Source: Bipolaris cookei
Lineage: Eukaryota > Ascomycota > Dothideomycetes > Pleosporales > Pleosporaceae
Direction: 5' to 3'
NCBI GenBank assembly: GCA_002286855.1
Contig: NRSV01000028.1
Location: forward strand, 310,001 to 374,000
DNA: 64,000 bases
Part shown: positions 1-10,249 of the stretch, piece after piece
How the letters are laid out: each line of letters opens with the position of its first letter
How positions within the stretch are numbered: position 1 is the first letter of the stretch
The notes under the pieces: model-generated
What the model was told of the DNA's origin: nothing
The model's database searches: none
Seen by the model: the letters and a program-made list of their open reading frames with translations, nothing else
Program-made: the position numbers and the translations under genes

Positions 1-174
1 CTGTGCACATGTTTCTTGCTATAGTACTATTTTATAATGTTTAATAGCTAATGTACTAGTATACTGCATACCCCTGACGACTCCGCTCTTTTGCCAACCT
101 TTCTCAACTGACTCTCCCAAAAAGATACAACAACCCCTAAATACCCATCAAAATATATACGAGGAAGAAAGTGC

Positions 175-205
175 AAAAAGGAGGTTGGAGCTCTTGATGA
201 GCTCC
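175..205 (-). terminator. Hairpin and T-run downstream of tRNA-Val
   Basis: Just 3' of the tRNA on the minus strand is a perfect 7-bp inverted repeat (187-193 with 199-205, 5-nt loop), followed by TTTTT (complement of 175-179). The T5 run is a standard RNA polymerase III stop. The hairpin is not required for Pol III termination and may be incidental. Confidence 0.6.
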
Positions 206-211
206 GGCTTT

Positions 212-297
212 TGACTCAGCCGAGGTTTGAACTCGGGACCTTCAGTGTGCCTAACAGGATGTTAGACTGACGTGATAACCAACTACACCACCGAGCC
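212..297 (-). tRNA. tRNA-Val (anticodon AAC) with a 12-nt intron
   Basis: On the minus strand the 7-bp acceptor stem GGCTCGG/CTGAGTC (213-219 with 291-297, two G-T pairs) encloses a D arm, an anticodon arm, and a T arm with loop GTTCAAACC on a CCGAG/CTCGG stem. The anticodon stem TCAGT/ACTGA closes on loop CTAACAC only if the 12 nt at 248-259 are removed. That places the intron one base 3' of anticodon AAC, the canonical position for eukaryotic nuclear tRNA introns. Discriminator base is A (212); no CCA is encoded. Internal A and B boxes are present. Confidence 0.93.
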
Positions 298-984
298 CTG
301 TTTTGATGTAAATTGAGATAATTAAAACGTATATAGATAGAGTAACACATGTAGACATCATTCGAGCTACGATTTGCCAAGGGTGATCAATCCGATTTAG
401 TGGATATAGATAACAACCGACCCGGCAACCGAGGGCTAGCAAATCAAACGGGTGCGTCCAGCCGACTTTGGGGAAGCTGGTATGTACAGGCATTGTGGGA
501 CGAAGTTATAATACATTCATCACCGGGAAAAGGCTGTTCAAAGTGCTTGCAGACCAAAGTACAGGCGCTTGTTGAAGCTGTTAAAAGTCTACGGTGAATA
601 GGAGACCCATGTTTGCGGGTGATGGCAGCTTGTTAGATCGCTATGTCGCTTCAAGACATCAGCATCTCAAACAACTATTGACCATAGTTTCCTCGTCGCT
701 CACAACATATGTACACACAAAGCCGCTCAATGGAACCGGAGAAGAGACACGGAGAGGCGTGTGGGGCTCCCGGCACGTGGGGTGGCTTCTGGGGTTGGGG
801 CGGCGCGCGTAGAGGCCGAGGGCATACCGGCAATTGATCACGTTGCGGACGGACGTGTCGCACGTTATTAAGAAGCATTGCGCACGTTTTGGAATATCTT
901 GATTTTCCGATCGCCTGCTTCCTCTTTTTTTTCTTCTCTTCTTCACAATTTTGTGTATTTCCTAACAAGTCTGAACACATCATT
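298..984. other. Intergenic, promoter side of FAT1-like gene
   Basis: No ORF here has recognisable protein content; short ORFs on both strands overlap each other and look random. The last 100 bases are C/T-rich (about 905-955), as is common before fungal start codons. Confidence 0.5.
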
Positions 985-3139
985 ATGGATATCAAGGATC
1001 TTGGTGAGTGTTCCCCATGCCGTTGAGCTGTCGCAGCGCGCGCTGTTGCACATCCCAGCTAACCCAGCCTTTCTAGCACCCGTTGCAGGCGCCGCTATTG
1101 CAGGCGTTACTGCTGCTGCCGCATACATCGACGCCAAATATCACATCTCCAAAGATATTGCGGGCATTCGCGGTCAAAAAGCAGCAGCGCGCGGTATAGA
1201 GAAGAACTGTAAGTTTGGGCTGTTTGTGTGCTCACATCACCCTTTACTAACAGTCCCGCAGCTCGAGGCAAAGGCCAATCTCTCTGGTACCAATTCGAAA
1301 GCCAAGTCCGTCGTCTCCCCTCGAATGAAGAATGCATCTGGTCTCGTAACGGATGTTACACCTGGGCCGAAACCTACGCGAACGCCTGTCGCTATGGCCA
1401 ATATCTCCACCAGCATGGTGTCGTGCCCGGACAGCTCTTCGCTATGTACATGATGAACCGACCTGAGTTTCTGTTTGCTCATTTGGGTAGCTGGAGCATA
1501 GGAAGTGCACCGGCATGGATCAACTACAACTTGGCGGGTGATTCGCTGTTTCACTGCTTGAAAGTAAGCGGTGCCAAGGTGCTGCTTGTCGACGAAGAAC
1601 AAGAGTGTAGGCAAAGGATAGAAGATATTCGCCAAAAGTTGGAGGAAGAACTCGGCATGACTATCTTGATTCTGGACAACAATCTAAAGGGCGAGATTTC
1701 GAGGTCGGAGCCAAAGAGGCCAGAAGACTCCCTTCGAGCAGGTGCAAAGGGCAAATTCCCAATCTTCATTTTCTACACAAGGTGAGTCACTACTACACAT
1801 TCTTTCAGAGAAGCCATGGGCTGACAATACCAGTGGAACGACTGGACATCCAAAAGCCTGCCCATTCCCTACGGAAAGAGCGGCCGGTTTGACAGGTCGC
1901 GTAGGTGCCATGGGCCTGAAGCCAGGACCTAATGGCGATCGATGGTATGTTTGCATGCCTCTATACCACGGTACCGGAGGTACCACCGCACTCGTGTGCA
2001 TGATTACTGGTCTTACCTGCTGCATCGGCACCAAGTTCTCCACATCAAAATTCTGGACCGACGTGCGTGACTCCAAATCCACCGCCATCGTGTATGTTGG
2101 AGAGACGGCCCGTTACCTCCTCAACGCCCCTCCAAGTGATATGGACCGAAAGCACAACGTCCGAGCCATGTATGGAAACGGCCTTCGTCCAGATGTATGG
2201 AAACGTTTCGTCGATCGTTTCGGCATTGAAATTGTCGGCGAGTTCTTTAATAGCACAGAAGGTGTCATGGTGCTCTTTAATGGCTCTCGCGGACCCTTTA
2301 CAGCCACCTCAGTCGGACATCAAGGTCTCATTGACCGCTGGCGATTCCACAACACCTATGTCCCGGTTGAGGTCGATATGGTCACCGGTGATCTCCTCCG
2401 CGACCCCAAGACTGGCTTCTGTAAACGAAAGTCGTACGAGGAGGGTAGCGAGATTCTTGTTCAGATGCCCAGCGAGGATGCCTTTGTCGGCTACTGGAAC
2501 AATCCTGAAGCCACCGAGAAACGCTTCGAACGTAACGTCTTCAAGAAAGGTGATCTCTGGTACCGCACAGGTGACGCCCTTCGTCGCGACGCTGACGGCC
2601 GATGGTTTTTCATGGACCGTCTTGGTGACACTTTCCGCTGGAAGTCCGAAAACGTCAGCACAGCTGAAGTCAGTGAAGTGCTTGGATCTTTCCCTGGTAT
2701 CCAAGAAGCAAATGTCTATGGTGTCGAGGTACCAGGCTACGACGGACGAGCAGGCTGTGCAGCTATCTTGATTGACCCTGCACACCGCGATTCGTTTGAC
2801 TTCAACGCGCTACTTGCGCATGCGAGCGCAAAGTTGCCCAAATATGCAGTTCCTGTCTTTTTGAGGATACAAAAACAGCAAACTACCATGCACAACAACA
2901 AGCAAAACAAGGTCCCATTGAGGAACGATGGCATTGATCTGAGGAAGCTGATGGAGAGGGCAGACAAGGAAGCCAAGGAACAAGGCAAAGACCAAGTTGA
3001 ATACGACACCATCTACTGGAGCCCAACTTTGCTCGGAGCTACCAAGGGCAAGGGCGCTGAAGGTGGTTATGTCGTGTACACCATGGCTGATTGGGATACG
3101 CTGAAGGCAAACAAGGATGAGGGCGGTGCAAAACTATAG
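985..3139 (+). CDS. FAT1: FAT1/FATP-type very-long-chain acyl-CoA synthetase and fatty acid transporter
   Basis: Predicted 658-aa protein from four exons (985-1003, 1077-1208, 1262-1781, 1834-3139), with splice junctions GTGAGT, GTAAGT and GTGAGT all restoring frame. The family esterifies imported long or very long fatty acids to CoA at ER, peroxisome or plasma membrane. A short hydrophobic Ala/Gly-rich N-terminus (about residues 7-24) could anchor it. The AMP-binding P-loop YTSGTTGHPK (about 222-231) is rebuilt exactly across the third intron, and the FATP signature YVGETARYLLN follows at about 310-320. The C-terminal adenylation lid carries YRTGDALRRD and a DRLGDTFRWKSENVST stretch typical of FATP proteins. 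Length agrees with the family (about 620-670 aa). Yeast Fat1 has both transport and synthetase roles; which dominates here cannot be told. No PTS1 tripeptide is visible (ends GGAKL; AKL is only loosely PTS1-like). Confidence 0.93.
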
Positions 3140-3572
3140 GCTGTTTGTAATTGTCCGTGTATCTTTCTTTTTGTCAGTTCCTAGCGTTCTCGTTCACCAA
3201 ATGGATTGCATTTTTGTATCCTGTCCGGACCTGGACAAGATTCTGGATCTGCGGAGTGAACGACTGCCATTGGACTGGATTCTTCTACGTTTGTTGTTCT
3301 TGGGTATCTGATATCTACTTACAATATTATAGAATCTACCGGATGAATACGTTGTTCTAAACTGTCTGGAGGTGTATCCGTTCGGTGCTGCGGCTGGGCT
3401 GGAGACATTCGTGTTTGCTCTTCAGCAACTTCACACTCACACTCACACTCACCGCAGCTGACTTCATCCCACCATCCCCGTCCTATCATTTAAAAGATAC
3501 CTCTTCAATTCAGTCTCTTCTGTTACAACACAACTCTTTACCCAGATCGTATCCCAAGACTTGATAGCAATC
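3140..3572. other. Intergenic between FAT1-like gene and dynamin relic
   Basis: Presumed 3' UTR of the upstream gene, then a C/T-rich stretch. A short (TCACAC) tandem repeat occupies 3431-3452. No gene is seen. Confidence 0.5.
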
Positions 3573-5930
3573 ATGGGTAACGACATCAACACCTACCACA
3601 AAGGCCCTAAGACCCAAGTCACCCCCATGCCTGTTGACCCAGACGCAGTCACGACGAGCTCTCTGCAAGCTCTTCAGTCGGCGGATCAACGTAGGGTCAT
3701 GGACATTGTGGACAAACTTCGTCGCACTGGTTTGAGCGGAGTGGTGGAACTGCCTCAACTCGTTGTCTGCAGTGACCAGTCATCTGGCAAGAGTTCAGTA
3801 CTAGAAGCGATCACTGAGATCCCATTTCCTTGCAAGGAGAATCTCTGCACGCGGTTTGCTACTGAGGTGGGTTCAATAGTATATAGAGATTATGCACTAG
3901 CCTGTCAATACACAGATCGTTCTTCGCCGTTCCCCGACTTCGACGAGTACTGCCACGATCACTCCTGACAAGTTGCGTCCAGATTCTAAGCAAGCCAAAC
4001 TCAAGGGGTTTACCAAGTCTATCCAGAACTTTGATTAGCTCCCTGATGTGATTGAAGACGCGACTCTCGCTATGGGCTTAAACGTTGTGGGTGGTATCAG
4101 CCCCGGGGCATTTTCTCGCGATGTGCTGTCTGTTAAGATTACAGGTCCTAGTAGGCCTCAGCTGTCAGTGCTGCTCCCCAATATTGACGTTATGCCGAAC
4201 TGATATCATCCAGGACTCTTGTTGATCTTCCTGGTCTTATCCATGCGACAAACAAGGCCCAGACGGAAACGGACAAGGAACTGATTCTGAACCTCGTTAG
4301 TCAGCACATGAAGAATCCGCGCACCATCATCCTGGCTGTAATGAGTGCAAAGAACGACTTCGCCAACCAAATCATCCTCGACCATTGCCGCAAGATCGAT
4401 GAGCAAGGCCGTCGCACTCTCGGCATCATCACCAAACCAGACTTTCTTCGTGAGGGCACCGACAACGAACTGAGCTGGATCGAACTTGCTCAAAAAAAGA
4501 CATCTATCTCGAACGCGGTTGGCACATGTTGAAGAACCGAGCCGATAACCAGATGAACTTCTCGTTTGAACAATGCAACAAAGACGAAGCTCTCTTCTTC
4601 AGCAAAGACCGCTATGCCGAACTACCTCGCGAGTGCGTTGGCATCACCTCCCTCCACGAGCGTCTCAGCAAATTTCTACTGCACTATCCGATCCGAGAGC
4701 TGCCATGACTCAAGGAAGAAATGATGACCAGGTACCGCGCCACACTGGACGAGATTTTGAATCTGGGTGAAAAACGCAACGCCAACCACGAACAACGCGT
4801 ATTCCTCATGAAAATCAGCATGAAAGTAAACAACATCTTGAAATCTGCTACAAAGAGGCACTACGAGTCGTTCTTCTTCGGAACCATCAACAAAGATGTC
4901 GCCGTCGATTCTTCAGAGAATATTCGTAGATTCCGCGCAGTGGTTCAGCACCTCGACATGGGTTTCGCAAAGGACATGCGACTTTGAGGCCACAAGTACA
5001 ATTTCGAAGCCGGACCTGGTGACGACAAGCGGGATTGTAGGGAAAGACTTGAGGCCCAAAAGGGACTTGAGCACGAACTCAAACGCGAAAAGGGGTCCAC
5101 ATGTCTTCCTGTGCCCCAGAAACTCACCTGCCCAGAAGTAGTTGAATAGGTTTAAAAAAAATACTCGAGCGCTCCCGCGACTACGAAATCCTGGGAACCT
5201 TCCAAGCAGTCCTCATATCCCAGCTCTTCTGGGAGCAATCCCTAACCTGAGAAGATCTCGCGTCCCTGCACATATTCAAAGTAGCGCAAGTCTGCCGCGA
5301 CTTCATCGACGTCGTACTCACTGACCACGTCCCCGCAGAGTTCAAAGAGCGGCTTATAGCGGTGAATGTGGATGCAGCGCTGAGCAAGTCGTTGGGGGAT
5401 GCGAAGGAGGAGTTGGGTAAGGTATTGCGAGATAAATGAAGGCATCCGTCGACGTATAATCATTATTTTACGTCGACGATTCAGAATATGTGGTTGAGGA
5501 AGCATCAGCCGCTTACGAAGGCTGCTTCGTTTGCTTCGGAGAAAGCCGAGGATTATAGTGATGACGAGAGTTGTTTTTCATTGATCCGGTTGAGTTGGCG
5601 GCGCAGTTGGAGCAGTCGATTGAGCTGGATATGGATATGTTTTCAAGCTAGGAGGCGCTGGATATACAGCGGGCGTATTATAAGAATGAGATAGGATACT
5701 TGATCAATACGGTCGCGAAGTCGGTTATTGAGCGTCATATGGTGGTGCCGCTGCCTGAGATCATCCTCTCCCCGCTAGTTGTGACGCAGATGACGGATAA
5801 GCAGGTCGAGTATGTTGCTGCTGAGCCGCTGGAGACGGTGCAGGGGAGGGCCCATCTAGAGGTGAGGAAGGTCATGTTGGAGAGGGGCCTGGAGACCTTC
5901 CAGTAGGCCATGGGTGATATGAGGCGCTAG
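3573..5930 (+). pseudogene. Decayed dynamin-family large GTPase
   Basis: The ATG at 3573 opens a dynamin-superfamily GTPase domain: P-loop motif DQSSGKSSVLEAI (near 3772-3810), an apparent intron (3867-3915, GTGGGT...CACAG), switch I region, a second apparent intron (4164-4213), then DLPGL (G3) and TKPDFL (G4). Stalk and GED homology continue almost to 5930. The frame is broken many times: TAG at 4036-4038, one base lost in the A-run 4492-4498, TGA at 4706-4708, TGA at 4985-4987, TAG near 5149, another frameshift in the A-run near 5153-5160, TGA near 5249 and near 5437, a frameshift near 5570, TAG near 5649 and TAG at 5904-5906. Protein similarity between the lesions is still strong, so inactivation seems fairly recent. 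The product would resemble the Mx/Vps1-like GTPases that are multi-copy in many filamentous fungi. At least two stops are compatible with C-to-T or G-to-A change, others are transversions, so RIP alone does not explain it. Confidence 0.88.
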
Positions 5931-6169
5931 GCTTAGGGGAGGTACTTGGATTCCCAGAATGCGGGCAGATTGGTGGTACCACTGGGTAGTCGAAAAGGCG
6001 AATTGAACACGCGGTACAGATGGCTCGTACGGCCGGATACTGGTTATGGATTCAGGGGTGATTTGTAAGTGAGTCAACGTCATTTTGATCTACCCTCATG
6101 AATGATTAAACTTCTTTGTTATTTCTCGTGACTTTTACATCAGTTCATGCCGTAGCTCCTCTCTTTACC

Positions 6170-7109
6170 CTATTCATTCTCTTCCATGAGGGTAGGCTCA
6201 AACTTTTGTTTGCGTGCTTGTGTCGCACCCGATGCCTTCCACGCAGACAGAATCAAATCTACAATGGCGTCGACGCCTTGATCCCTCTTTACAACGGCGA
6301 AAATGGTCGGCCCCCCTTCGCGCATCCGCCTACTGTCCCTCTCCATGACATTGAGGTCCGCGCCTACAGCCTCGGCTAGATCGATTTTGTTCACGACTAG
6401 CAGGTCCGACTGTGTGATACCGGGTCCACCCTTCCTGGGGATTTTATCACCTCCCGAGACATCGATGACATAGATGATGAAATCAGCGAGCTCGCGCGAG
6501 TAATTTGCGGCAAGGTTGTCGCCGCCGGATTCAATGAGGAGCAGGTCGGTGTTGAACTTGTGATGGAGGTTGGTCAGAGTCATGAGGTTCACGGAGATGT
6601 CTTCACGGACAGCCGCGTGGGGGCAGCCTCCAGTTTCGACGGCGAGAATGCGCTCGCTGTGGGTATGGGTCAGAGAGGGTTGGTTCTGGGGGATGCTGAA
6701 GCAGTCTTACGCGGGTAGAGCATTATTCTTGGTCAGGAACTCACAGTCCTCGCGGGTGAAGATGTCATTAGTCACTGCGGCTATGGAGAAGCGTGTTCGG
6801 AGATTCTTGCAGAGAGCCAGCATGAGGGCAGTCTTTCCGGAGCCTACGGGTCTACTTGTATCAGCATTTCTCTGTATTATATGATGTCTTGCCATGACTT
6901 CGCTGTCTACTTGAAATTGACCCAAACGGGAATGAGTCCTACCCTCCAATTCCAACGGTAAACGACCGGTCCTCCCAATCTCGTCCCTCGATAATTGGCA
7001 TTTCACGTCCCACATAGCTGCCCGGTCCGTCGAGGATCTCATGGGTATGCCCGTGGTCGGCGGCAGAATGCGAATGCGACGCACCATCATGAGAGTGACT
7101 GTGAGACAT
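6170..7109 (-). CDS. ureG: Urease accessory GTPase UreG
   Basis: Predicted 264 aa from three exons (7109-6943, 6851-6711, 6656-6170). UreG is the SIMIBI-class GTPase that, with UreD and UreF, delivers nickel to apo-urease in the cytosol. Visible motifs: P-loop GPVGSGKT (56-63, split by intron 1), NDIFT, ETGGCPH with the metal-binding Cys-Pro-His, ESGGDN, and NKIDLA (G4). The N-terminus is unusually His-rich, with eight His in the first 23 residues (HSHSH and HGHTH runs), as in plant and some fungal UreG, and probably binds nickel or zinc. The start was chosen because the His-rich leader begins at this ATG in frame. Intron 1 uses the less common donor GTAGGA. The upstream region faces the gene at 8197. 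Confidence 0.95.
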
Positions 7110-8196
7110 TTCCGGACAGGCTGAGGGTAATAAGACAGATTAGTAGAGGGGATGCTTGCCAGAGGAAATGAAGCTCGAGGTTCTCCATGGTGGGGCACAT
7201 GAGAAGTTGGCGCGGGGTTGGTTCTCCAACACCCCTGGTGCGATACGGGAGGGTCCCTTATTATTACTATCATTCCATTGTTCCACAAGCTAGCAATACG
7301 TACATGCTACATGATACGAGGAAAAAGAAGACATTTCCAATACATAGAACAAGGCCGTATATAAAGCCGATCTTAAGGACAAGCGCCCATCATGACCACA
7401 ACAGAAGCAGTTGTTTTGCCCCAGACGGGAACCAGATGGGGGACTGGCCGGACCGATGACGCCTCACAGCCGTGTGTTCCGCGTCGCTTTTTTTTCCTTC
7501 CCCTTCCCCTTCCCCTTCCCCTTTCCCTTTCCCTTTCCCTTTCCCTTTCCCTTTCCCTTTCCCTCTCCCTCTCCCTTATTCTTGTGCACCCACGGCCAGC
7601 CTCATCACGATCCGCCGACGACATGCCTCTTATGATGGACCCATGTATGGATTTGTATGCCTGCATTCCATGGACCCGGTTATCGTGCCCATCCGAACCT
7701 GTAGTTCGTCAGCTGTAACGCTAGAAGGTTCGCGTACGCCGCCATAAGTGGCTCCAAAAGCAAAGCACGTTCACCTTAGCGGAGACTTCGCCGGGGCTGC
7801 GACCTCGTCCAATACTGCCGAGGTGCGCCACAAATACGACAATCTTCATGCGCGCAATCTCCGCTCCTCTCAGCTTTCCTACTTCTGTTAGGGCACCTGC
7901 AGGAACATGACACGGTGCTTAGCAGCTGCAACTATCTAAAGGCCAGCGCACCGCCCTCCCGCATGCCTACGAGCCTTGATCCTGGTTGGCATCATTCGTG
8001 TGTGGCTGTTGTCCCAAACAAGATTGTTGTTGTTGCGACTCGTCCACTTCCGGTAGGGCCGCCCTAATTAAACATACCCATTCATTCTGTTTAGACGTTT
8101 CACCTGTCATTCTCGCCTTCCATTTAGTCGCTCGGCTCTCTCTATAACGAATCCTATATTCTTTTTTTCTTCAACTCTCTATATTCTTTTTATATA
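7110..8196. other. Divergent intergenic region, ureG / unknown gene
   Basis: About 1.1 kb between divergent genes. It holds the polypyrimidine tract at 7487-7577, while the remainder shows no coding signal. The last 100 bases before 8197 are C/T-rich. Confidence 0.5.
7487..7577 (+). repeat. 91-nt pure polypyrimidine tract, (CCCTTT)n-like
   Basis: Every base from 7487 to 7577 is C or T. The core is repeats of CCCTT, CCCTTT and CCCTCT units. The long ORFs that cross it in several frames (Pro/Phe or Leu/Ser repeats) are artefacts of the repeat. Confidence 0.9.
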
Positions 8197-9243
8197 ATGT
8201 CTACAACAATCGCCATGTCTCCCGAAAAGTCACAACACACGTCCCTCACCCTGTGGGACATTGACCGTGTCTTTCAAGATGCACACGAGGCATACGAGCA
8301 ATGGCAGGCACGTCATCGCCGCTCTCGTTCCAAGTGGGTATGCTTTGGTACCAAGAATCGAGACGATGCTGTGGGGAAAGCTTTGAGCCTTGGACGCCAG
8401 GTTCAGAGAATAATGGAAGCGGGGAAAGAAGCATTCGGCGTGCGGTTTGAGGAAGGAGACCGTAAGCCATGTTTTGCAGCTTGTAAATACAGGTGTTGAC
8501 CGTGGACAGAAAAATGCAACACGGTGCTCTCTGCACAACTGCTCCGAGTTCAATACGAAATCAGACAGCCGCTGTACGACAGTGCATTCTCAGCAACAAC
8601 AATCACACCCATTGACGACATAATCACAACTGCAAAGAGCGTACGCCGCGCCTGTTTAACTGCCTTACGAGACCAATATGCCCGCCTTGAAACACCCATT
8701 CTCTCGCCAGTACTTCCCCCGCCACGATTCAAGGTCGAATTCTGTCCATTTGCAGACCAGCTCCGCAAGGACCTAAAGGAAACCAAAACCAGCACTCTAC
8801 GAGCAAAGAAAGCACACCCACACGACAAGTACGATGACCGAGAAATATGTCCCCACTGTAGCGCATGTATTTCTGTTGCAACCCACTCTGGACTGCCGGC
8901 GTCCAGGTGCATTCTCTTCACATCACATATCGCACTGGATCCTGTTTCGAGAGACGACAAAGCGACATTTGCATGCAACAGCTGCTACAAGACATTTGAA
9001 GATTCCTACGCCTTTCTCGACCACTTCTTTCAAAAGCAGATTGGCAGCGACCGAAGCTGTCTGCGGCTGTCCATTACAAAGTCAACATCTAGCTGGTTCT
9101 TGAACGAGGAAATCATTGAGGCGGACCCTTTACTAGTGGAACAGTGTCTAAAGAACTGCATAGCGAGAGAGACTATGCGAGGCAAACAGCATAAAAGGGC
9201 GGGCAGCCGAATAACCATACGAGAAGTGCGTTGTTCGGATTAG
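8197..9243 (+). CDS. Unknown Cys-containing protein
   Basis: Two exons (8197-8461, 8510-9243; intron 48 nt, GTAAGC...GACAG) give 332 aa. I do not recognise the family. The N-terminal third is basic and helix-prone, with a cluster HRRSRSK. The C-terminal half has paired cysteines in CPHC and CNSC, the second followed by F-x(7)-F-L-D-H, resembling a degenerate C2H2-like zinc finger (about residues 215-290). No signal peptide or membrane segment is visible. An alternative 3' end using the GTGCGT just before the stop would need a 26-nt intron, too short to be credible. The spliced frame stays open for 332 codons with normal codon use, so the gene is probably real. Confidence 0.7.
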
Positions 9244-10152
9244 CATTTCAGCAATGCGAAGGCGAAGGCGAAACGACGATACGATTTGGCGTCTTGGGCG
9301 AGAACAATTGTACAAATGTAACGACTGGGACCGATGAGCGCCGGCTATGCTCTATTACGCCACATGAATTTAGCGACAAGCGATATGTAATGGTAGCTGG
9401 CGCTATCCCTACACTAGGTGCTGCTGAAGACGTGCGCAGCGGCGCTTTCTCCGCAACCCTTATTCTGGTAGAGGAGACGTCTGCTACAGAAAAAGAACGC
9501 ACCGGATAACTTTACAGTAGACCAGTCGTTATTTTCTTCAAGGTTTCCCGAGCAGCCAATGCTACAGAATCCTTTCTCTTCTTATACCTTTGTATTAAGT
9601 CATGTCTAATGCAGTAATGTCTTTTATGAATACCTTGAGCGATCAAAAGCGACTCGAGACTTAGCATCTTATACATATATATACATGTACATATCACCAA
9701 CAATACAAATTACATATTGATACAATGTCAATTTATATATGTATGAAAAAAAAAGTTATGCATCTATGCTATACATGCCTTCCTTGTCCTTCCTGTGTGT
9801 CTCAGTCTCTCTCACACAGAGCTAACGAGCTGTCACAACTGTCACGTTTCACTTGCCGAACATCGTCATTTACAACGATCAACCCTCAATTTCTCTATTC
9901 ATTCTCTGCACAGGCCCACATTTGCGGCGAGCAGGGATGTACCTTGGCGTCATCGGCGTCATCGTACGTCGCTAAATAGGGTCGTGCTTTGGGTCCACCT
10001 TCTTGCTGTGTCTCTCGCTCGAGTAAGTTGTACTGCGTGTAATGACTGCAGTTTTGCATAGTAGCTAGTTATTTGACTTTCTTTCTTTTTTGGCTATCGG
10101 TGCTATTTTCGGGCTTGGAGGTAATTTGCTTCCAAGTTTCATTCTCTTTTTC

Positions 10153-10179
10153 CTTCTTCTTCTTCTTCTTCTTCTTCTT
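10153..10179 (+). repeat. (CTT)9 microsatellite
   Basis: Nine CTT units in an uninterrupted 27-nt run, ending in a T run, within the gene-poor stretch. Confidence 0.9.
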
Positions 10180-10207
10180 TTTTAGCGCTAGAAAGGTGTT
10201 TGTGTTT

Positions 10208-10249
10208 TTGTGTGTGTGTGTGTATGTGTGAGTGTGTATATGTGTGTGC
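10208..10249 (+). repeat. TG-rich imperfect microsatellite
   Basis: Interrupted (TG)n with TATG and GAGTG breaks, about 30 bases after the CTT repeat. The antisense ORF through it reads His/Thr repeats and is spurious. Confidence 0.85.

Noticed and set aside
4490..4500. Frameshift in the dynamin relic as a sequencing error
   Set aside because: Homopolymer error is possible at this site, but independent stop codons elsewhere in the gene make decay the better explanation.
7373..7747. Several ORFs through the pyrimidine tract with Arg-Glu or Pro-Phe repeats
   Set aside because: Translations of the microsatellite in different frames.
9231..9509. ORF just after the unknown gene at 8197, considered as an extra exon
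   Set aside because: Would need a 26-nt intron from the GTGCGT at the upstream end, shorter than any credible fungal intron.
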